From: Beroe forskalii | Lineage: Eukaryota; Ctenophora; Nuda; Beroida; Beroidae | Reading direction: 5' to 3' | DNA length: 64,000 bases | NCBI GenBank assembly: GCA_011033025.1 | Contig: WFMF01000080.1 | Span: 124,001 to 188,000, forward strand | In this document: one piece after another, positions 26,901 through 38,900 of the stretch | How positions within the stretch are numbered: the stretch's first letter is position 1 | Layout: the number at the start of each line of letters is the position of its first letter | The notes under the pieces: model-generated | Told to the model about the DNA's origin: nothing | The model's database searches: none | What the model saw: only the letters and a program-made list of their open reading frames with translations | Position numbers and translations under genes: made by a program

Positions 26901-29900
26901 TATTCATGAAACAAGCTTCAGCAGATCTACTTAAATCTGACTTAACATATTATTTCACATAGTTCGTCAATTAAAGAACGCCAAACTTGGAGCTATTCCC
27001 GAGTTTATTTTACCCGAATAGACTATTTTTTGACCTGAATAGACTAATCTAACTAAAGACTTGGTGCATGGCTCATGGTAAGAAGTTTGACTCGGCTATC
27101 ATATAACATGAATTAGAATTACTGGACAAAAGAAATTCTCCCCTCCCAGCCTTAAAACGAACTCATAAGAAATAGGCGGTTAAGATGACGTCATCATCAT
27201 AGCGCAATGTAGTAACTTGGTGACATTGAACCGCCTATTTTTCACGTGTGGGTTTATCTAACACGTAGTTAAGTAATCAATCCTATTGTGCTGTCTCAGA
27301 TGAGATTTTCATTCTAATTCAATTCAGTCAAAAACTCAAAAAAGAGGCATAAAATCTTAGGTTCTACGTATCTTTGATTATGATGAATTTAATAAATTAT
27401 AAGTTGTGGATGTTATCTAACTTTAATTTATTTGGTTATTTATTTCAGGACGCCTTTAAAGCAGTGTTGGGTATAAACGGAACTTATTTACAAAACAACA
27501 TACTCAGGTAAATTATTTGTTAAATACTTAAATTAATTTAGTTTCATGCTGAGAACTTTGCTCTGGTCACTGGATCCCAATTATCAGTTCTTAGGGATCG
27601 TTCACATATTATTACGTAATCACCTAGAGGGGGGGAGGGGGTTTCTGAATGATTACGTTACATGTTATTGTAACAAATACAACTACTGTAAACTTGATTA
27701 CGAGGGGGAGGGGGGGTTAAAATCGGCCAAAAAATTGATTACGTAATATGTGAACGATCCCTTATTTGTGACCTATCAAAGTATGAGTGTCCAATGATTG
27801 TAGTTATATGCAGACTACTGGTATATATGCAAAGTTCTATGATGCAACTTAGTGAGTGTTTTCCATTGCAGAGCGTCCCTGGGAACCACGAAATACTGCA
27901 GTTATTTCCTGCGACACTTGCCTTGTCCTAAACAGGTGAATAGAAATGCTGCAGGAAGGAAGCATTCAGTCAATCGATTGTCAGTATTTTGTAATGGCAT
28001 TGGATATTTGTTCAAATTCTCTGATCCCATTAAGTCGGGTAAGTCGATTGATTGCTGCAACCCTAATTCCAGCACAAGTTTGACCCCTTGCATCGTATCC
28101 GTTACAAAAATACATATGATAATGAGATTCTTACCACTATTTTAAGGAAAAGACACGTAAGTCTCGCCTGCTCCCCCCCATAAATATCCACTCCCCTGGA
28201 CTGCATGTATCTCTGCACGGTTTGGGCGACAGTTCAGCAGAGTCAAAAGCAGACATGCAGGCCGGCAAGCACCAGCAATACGAGAACATTATTTTCAGAG
28301 AGTGAGTTGAATATATCATTTATGATTTATTGATACTGATGATTAATTGATACTGATGATTATAGTCTCTGCGACAATAGAAAAGAAGCTGATTTTAATA
28401 AATAGAAATATTCTATTTATTAAAATCAGCTTCTTTTGTTTTGTCGCAGAGACTATAATTACCATTAATCTGTATCAGTATGCGACTAATAAACAGTGAT
28501 CCGATCATTCAGTTATGATTAATTGAGGGAGAAAACATTCGCTTTTCATCGTTTCCATGATGAACGTAAGCACTTATTAATTGTTGCATCACCTAATTGT
28601 GCCAGGTAACTTATGAGTGCCTTCATCAGTGCATTTACTCTTTTCACTCAAGAACTTGGATAAATGCAAGACATTAATTCCATGTTGAGTTTCGTAATGC
28701 TTTCCGGGAATTGCTACACAGTCTTCTTGGAAAACTTAAGTGCTTAATAAATTCGGCTTACAGTAAACAAATTTTTACAGCGCGATTAAAATTTCTTCCA
28801 TGAACTTCTGGGTATGCACCCCAAATTTACACACACAGAAAATTATAAATTCATGACACATCTTTGGTGCTAGCATTACTCGTTCTCTGGCCTTCATCCA
28901 ACATTTTTGGTTTTTGGTATTTTTGGTTTTTTTGGTTAGGTTTTTCTTCAAAATTTTGACTTTTTCATGCCAATATGGATTGTTATGCCGTGTGTGTTGT
29001 TATTGATTACTATAGTTTCAAACAATATTCGTTAGTTTTATCGATGTTTTGGGTAATTTGTGGTGTTTTATATGACATTAAGGCATTGTTTTGGTGAACT
29101 ATCAGCAAAGCACTGCTCAAGATTTGCCGAGGGTTAGCCAGCATGATCAGCAGGGTTAATAGTGGTCAGACTTGAATCCACCAGGCCAGGGGCCACTCAG
29201 TGTTGAAATAAGGCCATAGGGGCCCTGCAAACTGCCAAGTGCTAGTGAACCAGGGGGTTTCTTAGGGCTCACTGGTTTGCTCTTGGCTGATAAAGTTCAG
29301 ACTAGTGTCATCTGAGATCAACCCAAGGTGTTTTTGCACTGGAAAAGTCACCATTTCAAAGGATAGCCAAGGGTCGCCAGGGAGACAGTCACTTATGATT
29401 GTCCAATATCAAGGTAATGGTCAGAAGGAGCCAGGAGTTAGACAAGGTTAAGCAACGGGTCGCCATGCTACTATGGGATCAAAGGCTTTTGAGGGAAGAA
29501 GTTGAGTGAGGACAATCAAGACATCAGATAATCACTCATTCAGTTGTTATTAAGGGACAGCCAAGGTTCAGCATGAAGTCAGCCAATGGTCATGAAGGGA
29601 CCACTATTGCAGTCAGATGAGGCAAGAAGGTCACTCAGGTTTTAACTTCTTGCTAGGGGTAAGTGAAACGTCAAATAGGTATCAGGAAAAGGTCAGTCAA
29701 ATTTTCTCTGGGGTTGGTTAGGGTTTGCCAAGTGCAGTTTCGCCCTTGATTCACCTACCCTCCAAAGCAAAAAAAGAAATATTTCCTGTGTGCTGGCGGT
29801 ATATAATATGCAACTTATGTCCATGCTGGAGTGGAGAACCTACATGTCTTTAGAGAATGCAGCTAGGACATCCATCACATTCAGCCAGTCAAGACTCTTG

Positions 29901-32900
29901 CCTGGCTGAATGTGGTGGATGTCCTAGCTGCATGGCTCATTAAACAAGGAACTGAAAACCATAGGGCTCCATACAGGGCTAGCGCTGCACCTTCTGGTAA
30001 TAATGTTGCGATGTATATGCCTTTAGTTATAATATGCTAAAATTAAGGGCCATAAAAGTATCCCCAGGGGTTAGGGTCACTCAGGCAGGTAGTGTTAGGA
30101 TATGATTGTCTTCGTTCAGCAGGGAGGAATGTTAGGCCCAAAACAAGGTCTTCCAGGACTCAATAAAGCAGGAGCAATAAAGCTGAGGATCAGCCTAAGT
30201 ATGTACGTAAAATACAATTGACAAGTAGCTCAGATAAGCTCATAACTCTATAATAAGGACCATGTTCAAACAGCTTTTGATAAACATTTAGGTCCTAGAA
30301 CAGTAATATGACCCCTTAGGCTAAGCTCGATTGGACCTGACATGGAAAAAGTACCCACCAGACTCCAGTGTAAGGAGTTAAGGACCAATTTCAGAACGAT
30401 TAGATGAGTGAAAATATTCAATTATATTCAGTAACTTGGCACAATTATAGGTCGTTTAGGCTACATACCAAGCTCCTGTGGATCTACAGTCATATGGTAG
30501 ACATCATAAAACAATCGAATTTTAACCTAAAAATCGTTTGGAAAGGTGCTAGAAATTAATAAAATGTAACCCAAAAAAAACCAAAAAAAACCTAAAAAAA
30601 CCAAAAAAAACCTAGCCCAAGAATTGGAAAAGTAGGGTGGGGCTTGGTTTTTTTTGGGCTTCATCCCCCCCATTTTGATACAGGCTGCAATCTTGAGATT
30701 TTACAGCTGCTTTTAAATTTAATGGAGGATGAATGGAAGTTCTCAATACTCAATAGAGCAAGGCTCTGGAAGTTTTCATGACGCAAAGGCATGATCAGCT
30801 CTTTCTATTGAGACATTTTCTTACACTTAAATTCTCCCCCATGGACCCCATTTTGTTTTTCAAAAAAGACATTGAGTTAGAGTTAGAAATTAAAAAGTTC
30901 TGAAAGTACCCGGAAAATTTGTGCATACAGCAGAAATGTCCGTCCGAGGGAGGGGGAACTCTGGGTCAGGAGATGTCCACAACATTGACTCATTGAGGGA
31001 GAAAGTGTCCAAATAGCAAAATTCAATGGGTAGGGCTAATTCTCCTCGCAAGAGTTTTGAATCGCCACGCGCGGCGAGACATAAAAAGGCTCAACATTAT
31101 GGACGTTGCGTCCGTTTATTTCTTTAAACCTGGGGGCGCTAAGGAGGCAAATGCAACCGTTCAAATGTAGAACGTTACATGCTACGAATACGATCGAGTC
31201 ACTAACATTGCAACAAGGTCGCGATTCACAAATTTGCTCAAAAAGACGGGACGAAATTTTAATCATTATTGAATTTAAGACAGTATTATAATTGGTTAAT
31301 GTTTATCAATGATGTACTACACTCTTCCAAACTCTGCAGTTTGTGCGCTGCACTCGTATTGAATAGATTACGGAATCATAAGTTACAGGGACATTTCGAA
31401 CTGCACTTTGTGCGATTTTTGTGTGCGCGTGGCGTATAGACATAGAAAGACCATGACTCAGTCTTTACGACGCGCAAAATAAAGCCACACACAAAAGGCG
31501 CGCAAACTATCGAACTGTCACTGTAATTGTGAGTTTTTGATGATGCATTATAGTCTCACAACTATCATTAGCCATACGTGTGCGGATGGGTCGATGAAAA
31601 TAATATCGAAAATTAATTCGCTATGATTATTTCGATAAGTGTTAATATTAGGGTTATGATTATGCTTAGGGCAACAGAATTAGAGTTATTGATAGGGTTA
31701 GGGTGAATTCTCCACACTGCCAAAATTGTATCGAAACGCGCGAACGAAACGGCAAAATTAAGCGTCTTTATCGACATTTTATTTGATCTATCCATTTAGA
31801 CCGTAATCGAAAAATTTGATTTGTTGAAGTTAACTTGCTATTTTTTAATTTTTTTTGTTAGCTTGCTATTTAACTCAAGATTAGTTGCAGCTTCGAATTT
31901 GAAACTTCACAGAACATTGTTGGTAGTGTACTATCTACGATTTATCCTCAATACTCAATTTTGAACAAATCTGAAAGCCTGTGCCCTGTATGATGTCAGA
32001 AAGGCGTGATCTAAGGACAAAAAAGATTTAAAAAAATCAAAAAAGCGTGAGTGTAAACAAAGATTGAGGCATCAGAAGTGCGGCTATTGGGGCATATAAA
32101 ACTGGTGGTTGCATGGCTCAGTGCACCCATTTTCCGATAACTTTTCTTGAAAAAACAGATCAACAAGATGAAGCTGACTACTTTAGCCGTGTTTGCCATC
32201 GTACTCTGTCTGTACTCAACTGATGCCCAGGGACCGGATTGCCAGGAAACCAAGAGACAACTCAAGAACTGTCTCCAGAAAGGTAAGCTCCGTTTTGGCA
32301 CGAATATTGAAGATGACTTCAAGACGAAATTCTGATATCATTGCTCTACTGTTTTTTACGATTTTTACGTAGTTTCAAAATATCACAAACAATGTAATTA
32401 TCAATGAATTCTGTGGATTCCGATACAGTTTAATACCCATTTTAATCTGCATTGTGTTCAGGGTGGGCACCTAAGGGAGAGGGGCTGGACACGACAGATT
32501 GCATGGTGACAGACGGAAGCATGACCAAGAAGAAGGCCAGGAAGTGTGCGCAGGCAGAAGAAGCTCATGTTGCTGGAGAATGCCCTCCTCCCTGCTTAGA
32601 CGATGATGAGGAAGAGGAGGGTGAGCAAGGTGGCGAAGGGGGTGAGCAAGGTGGCGAGGGTGGAGAAGGAGGCGAGGGTGGAGAAGGAGGCGAGGGTGGA
32701 GAAGGAGGCGAGGGTGGAGAAGGAGGAGAAGGAGGAGCAGTTGCTAAAACCGTGGCTGAGTGCACGCTAGAAGGAATCAACCTGCCCGGAGACCAGCTGT
32801 CCCCTAACTTCTACGAGGGTTTCCCTGACATGGCTGCCTGTGCTGAGAAGTGTAAGACTATTGCTGGATGCCGTGCTGTGGGACTGAAGAAGGAAGCTCA

Positions 32901-35900
32901 GCGATGTTTCGTCAAGGGAGGGAACCACGGGGCTGCTAGAGAAGACACTTCAGGCAGACCCACAGCGAGTTTACAGATGTGCTGTCTCGAGGGCACTTGT
33001 TAAAGAGGACACTTTGTTACACTGTGATTTGTTGGAACGTTGTGAGATGTATGAGTGACTACCACATAGTTATTAACCACTATAACCAGTGGTGAGATGA
33101 ACGTTTCAATGTTGACTAGGCTAGGCTTGTGATATAGTATTTCTTCGCGCATTTGCTATTATTGATTAAGTCAAATTATATTTTAGTATTAGAGATATGC
33201 TGTCCTTTTGTCAAATTGCAAAAATAATCTTTATCAGGACTCCCCTATAAATGTTTTTTAATGTCTACTATTGAACCATTGAAAATTCCACTGCAATCTC
33301 TGCACCAAGAAATTCTGATCACAGATTTTCTTTTCCCACGGAAATAATTCAACCTTGTTTATCGGTAATTAAGTCTGTTAGTGGGAAAGTTTTTGCTTTT
33401 TCGTATTAAATAATCCAAAAATTTATGAATACGTTACTATGAAGATAGTAAAAGTACTTTTCAACAACTTGGGAAATGTCCCCAGCCTCCAAGAGAGTAT
33501 ACTGTACGGCATGTTACACAAGGAATCGAAGCTGAAAGGTTCCGCACAGGCCATTGTGACGTACGGCAGGTTTAGATGAAAGTCAAAATGGCTCTTGCAA
33601 ATGGCCTGGAAAACAGTTTTTTTTCTTCATCTTTTCGAATTTTTGCTGTTTCTGCTAGAAAATTTCAGCTTTCATGAAAAAAATGTTTCCAAATCGCGAT
33701 TGGCAAATTGGCAAATCGCAATTTCCCGTCCATTGTGCGATCGCAACTTGTCGAGAAACCATTTTGACAGGGGCGTGTTGGTCCTCCTGGGGAGGTACGG
33801 GATTCGCTCTTATTGTTTCTTGAGCACAAATCAAAATTTGAATTGAGCCGCAAAAGTGAAAATACTGATTTTTGAAAATCGCCATTTTGACTTAAGGAAA
33901 GCCGTTGATCATTTTTTATGCCTTATTGAAAATCAGCTTGTTATTTTCAGACAGGCACATAGGTAGCAAGTAAAGTTTCCCGAGGTACTTTCAGAACTTG
34001 CCCATTAAATGTCTATTTCCAACCCTACCTCAATACTTTTTTGTGAAACAAAAGGGCGAGTGGGGAGGAAAATAAACAAATGCAGCATTAAAGATTTTAT
34101 GAGGAAGTTCCTTAATTGATATGGTGAATGAACCAAAGGTAAGTCAACGATTCAGGACAGTGTAATCGAAGAAGGCAACTCTCCTGTCCAATAGAATACA
34201 AAAAGGGATCTTTTTAAATCTACTAAGAACATCAAAATCAAATCAACATATACATAATTGACGCTCGTCGATAAAACCTTACCTGAATCTGCCTGATTCT
34301 GGATGAGTTCTTCCAAACCGTCTTTACTAATTTCCCAGGGATCGAAATCTGAAAAGGGCGATGTTCAGAAAAGGAAATGTTCATTCGAGCCATGAGACTT
34401 CGAAGTGCCATATAATCAGTGTTTCCGCGATATTGGAAAGAAACAACAGAACCGATAGATACATCCAAAGATCCCGTAAACTTTGGAGGCGATGTTTTAC
34501 GCGACGTGGGACAAAAAGGTGGCAAAAAAGGGACAAAAGTCGCCTGAGGCGACGTGGGATTTTAAGGCCTCAAATGTGCTTGATATGAGTTTTTATGGTT
34601 AGATATCATGTTTAAGAGTTGCCAGGCCATCATAGGAGCCACGCCCAACCTTGAGCCACGCCCAAAAATCCCATCTTTCCTGCCAATGTGGTGGCAAAAA
34701 AGGGACAAATGTGGACATGCGATTTCAGCCGATAAATCAATCCAAATCATTTTATTTCGATCATAAAAGTTAATTTAGGGTTCCTAGACACTAAATCAAC
34801 CATTCACAACCCGTGGCCACGCAGATTCCACGCCCATAAATGCGCGAAAAGTCGCTAGCTGGGTGGCAAGGGACAAAAGTCGCCTGAGGCGACGTGGGAT
34901 TTAAGGCCTCAAATGTGCTGATATGAGTTTTATGGTTAGATATCATGTTTAAGTTGCCAGGCCATCATAGAGCCACGCCCAGCAAGACCCGCCCAAAAAT
35001 CCCATCTTTCCTGCCAATATGGTGGCAAAAAAGGGACAAATGTGGACATGCGATTTCAGCCGATAAATCAATCCAAATCATTTTATTTCGATCATAAAAG
35101 TTAATTTAGGGTTCCTAGACACTAAATCAACCATTCACAGCCCGTGGCCACGCCCAGATTCCACGCCCCATAAATGCGCGAAAAGTCGCTAGCTGGGTGG
35201 CAAAAAAGGGACAAAAGTCGCCTGAGGCGACGTGGGATTTTAAGGCCTCAAATGTGCTTGATATGAGTTTTATGGTTAGATATCATGTTTAAGAGTTGCC
35301 AGGCCATCATAGGAGACCACGCCAACCTTGGCCACGCCCAAAAATTCCATCTTTCCTGCCAATATGGTGGCAAAATGTGGACATACGATTTCAGCCGATA
35401 AATCAATCCGAGATCATTTTCGTCCTATTCAATTTCGGCCAAATTCGCTTATCATTTTTGACCTCGATCGGACGCATCAAAAAGCTGGAAATCGACGCCT
35501 GGCCCCTGTTAAGATTTTAAAGTAGTAAGGCATGTATTCACGTGATTGTATTTTGTCATTTGTTTCAGTATCGTGCGAATTAAAAATGAGAAGAAGCAGC
35601 GGTCATTGGAGAAGAAACAAAAAATGGCTGAAAGTAGAAAGCACCTTTCAGATATCAGGTTACTATTTAGTGTTAATTTAGTGTAAATAGTTTTCAATGA
35701 ATGCGTGTAATCTAATGAATTTACCTATAATTTACCTGAAAGATTTCTGGAAAAAAAAAATGCACTTTCACATCCTCCCACAGCTGGAATATTGTAATTG
35801 AATACGGATAAAATTTCAAATTCTTAATCACAATAGTATCGTTCCGCCAAATTCATAATTTGGTTATCTCGATATGATTTAATTTACACCGGTAATAAGT

Positions 35901-38900
35901 TGATTAATGTTATTAGGTGTGTATGAAAAATGCAGGACTCAAAAAAAACTCGACCCTCCCAACAATAAAAATTCTTGGAATTTGGAACAACCAGAGAATT
36001 TATTCCAATTTCTTAAAAATAGTTAAAAATTGAAAAAGGTGGAAATAGCAACCTGTCATTTTTCAAAGATTTCTTCACCTTGTAAATCATTAGTTCAGAC
36101 CTTGTTTATTTTAACCAATACTTATAACAATCGTCCTTTTCAGAGTATTGCAAAGAAACCTTGTATTTGTCACAGGCATCCCTCCTAAACTTGCAGATGT
36201 AGAGGTAAGAAAAATATTTTATGAAAACTACAAAATTTTATCGCACCTAGAGAAGGCTAGAATATTGGGTCCCATTGATTAGCGCATTTCAAACCCGCGG
36301 AGACTAACAAGTGCTTTATTCCCTGTCACTCACTGATCTTACTCCTTCAGATTTTGAAAAAGGCAGAGTATTTCGGGCGTTACGGTAAAATACACAAGTG
36401 TGTGTTAAACCAACAAGGCCCCGTAGCAACTGCCTACGCCACCTATGTCCGCGATGAGGTGAGAGAAATGGTTGAGAAAATCCTCATATTTTGATTTATC
36501 GAACCCCATAAAATGTCAATAATATGTTGTTTCATCATATATAACGTTATCATGGCCTGGGTAATATTGAAAAAAATGAATAGCTTCATTTTTAAACCCC
36601 AGAATTATTGTCCAACATTTCTCGTAAGGTACGAGAAATGAAATAATCAATATATCTTCTGCAATGTCCACTGTTATGATTAAGTTAATAATACATAGAT
36701 TTGAAAATAATACAAATCTAATGTGTTGGATATTTTAAATAATGTAGTGGCTCATGACCACGGTTTTGTGTTGTTTAACATTAGCTTACATCACAGAAAA
36801 ATAAACATAATATTAATTCGAATCAAGGCACGAAAACACGGCACACGTAGCTTTTATTAAACTTGTTGTGTACGAGAAACAAATGCAATTATGTTTTATA
36901 GTTTAATTAAAAAGAAACCATATATGTACTGTATTTTAATAAGACCACACACTGGACTACTTAGCAGATCCTAATTTAATGTTAAAAAACTCGAGATACA
37001 CCTTACTTAGATAATGTGTGCCTAATGATTATCAAACCGTGCATATAATATCGTATTTATGTAATATCTTCCATGGTGGTTTGGTTTCTCTTTAACATAC
37101 AGTAACCTTTGTTCACGTGTTATTATATACGCTCAGAATATAAATAGGCGGTCGCAATGACGTCATTAACAGTGCGCGCGCTGCCAAATATTGTTGAAAA
37201 TACCCGTCTATTCTTAGCTAGTAGCCCACCGCGTGTGCTTAGTAGCGTGACGTAAACGCGAATATGCGAATAATACTCTGTGATGTCATTATCAGGGTTT
37301 ACTTCGGTATGTTGATGACATCACCACAGTTATCATAGGCCCGCAACACCTAGTAACCAATGACATTGGACTTATGTGAAATGTGGCACACTGGCACATG
37401 TTGAGTGATTTAATCATAGCTTCCCTTTCTCTCATGAAATGTATGAAATGCAATGTGTTTTGGCTCGCTGCCAGACATCTCAGATGGCCTGTCCCTGAAT
37501 TAGTTCTGGGTCCTTGCCTCCAAGAATATGGTCTAAGTAGCACAAAATTATTTGACATGATAATTAATTGACATACGTGACATATAAGTCACACTATCAT
37601 GCTAAAAGTAGCACTACAGTGTTCACGGTCATTGATTGGATACCAGCACCCGCATTGAAAACATACAATCTTCAGGACTGTGCAATAATTGATAGAAAGT
37701 ATAGAATCGTCTCAATGTCCATTTCTACAGCAACTCAGTAAAAGTGATAAACTCAATGACAAATGCAAATGCAATTGAATGAAAACTTGTATCTTCTATC
37801 GCCAAAATAAAATGAATTGATCGACCAGACCAGATGAGAACAGTTCTGATAATATTTTGGACCGGTCCCAGCTGGCTTGGGTGACCAATTCTTTTGTTTT
37901 GGCGATCTAGAAGACACACGATCTTTTAATCAACTGTATTCTCAATTGTCAACGAGTTTATCACGTTTTGAACACATTTCTCCCATCACTACCAGCAGAA
38001 ACGTACGTGTGTCATTACTTAGAATATACAACATGTCATACAATATGTGTATTGAATTGCTTGCTATGTTTTTACACAGCACATGCACTCACGGTACACT
38101 TCTCAACACGCTAATTCAACTCTTGAAAAGTGCATGTTTTCAATGGTTTTGATATTGCGTGAGTTCGAGAAATGAAGGTCTGAAATTTCCGATTCGCCCG
38201 GTACCCTGTATGTACGTGGCTTTACTGTTAAATCGGTATCACGTACGTATAAAATATGAATCCGGCCTGGCTTTCAGAGAACTGTATATCCATGAAACAA
38301 GCTTCAGCAGATCTACTGCAATCTGACTTAACATATTATTTCACATAGTTCGTCAATTAAAGAACGTCAAACTTCATGAGCTATTCCCGAGTTTATTTTA
38401 CCTGAATAGACTATTTTTGACCTGAATAGACTAATCTAACTAAAGACTTGGTGCATGGCTCATGGTAAGAAGTTTGACTCGGCTATCATATAACATGAAT
38501 TAGAATTACTAGACAAAAGAAATTCTCCCCTCCCAGCCTTAAAACGAATGCATTAGAAATAGGCAGTTAAGATGACGTCATCATCATAGCGCAATGTAGT
38601 AACTTGGTGACATTGAACCGCCTATTTTTCACGTGTGGGTTTTTCTAACACGTAGTTAAGTAATCAATCCTATTGTGCTGTCTCAGATGAGATTTTCATT
38701 CTAATTTAATTCAGTCAAAAACTCAAAAAAGGCATAAAATCGTAGGTTCTACGTATCTTTGATGATGAATTTGATAAATCATAAGTTTTGAATATTATCT
38801 AACTTCCAACATTCTAATTATAATCTTATATTTGTTTATTTCAGGACGCCTTTAAAGCAGTGTTGGGTATAAACGGAACTTATTTACAAAACAACATACT

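Larger units (their letters stand above)
21350..28905 (+). repeat. CNOT4 exon cassette, copy 1 of a ~5.4-7.5 kb tandem duplication
   Basis: Homologous to 35430-40858 from about GGCCAAATTCGCTT to CTGGCCTTCATCCAACAT. Exons B-F are identical at protein level. Introns differ by substitutions and by insertions private to one copy, for example 22778-24546 and the hAT-like element at 24707. Exon G of this copy is broken. A real segmental duplication or two haplotypes assembled in series would both give this picture. Confidence 0.92.
30690..34530 (-). repeat. Inverted duplication, arm 1 (copy of 43560-47880)
   Basis: Carries the secreted-protein gene on the plus strand and an antisense copy of CNOT4 exon J. 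It corresponds in reverse to the intron at 43560-47880. Arm 1 has a ~1-kb insertion (about 30830-31825) that arm 2 lacks, and arm 2 has the Merlin element that arm 1 lacks. Confidence 0.9.

Noticed and set aside
32565..32780. Minus-strand Pro/Ser-rich frame (also its counterpart at 46681-46956)
   Set aside because: Shadow of the GGE repeat of the secreted protein on the other strand.
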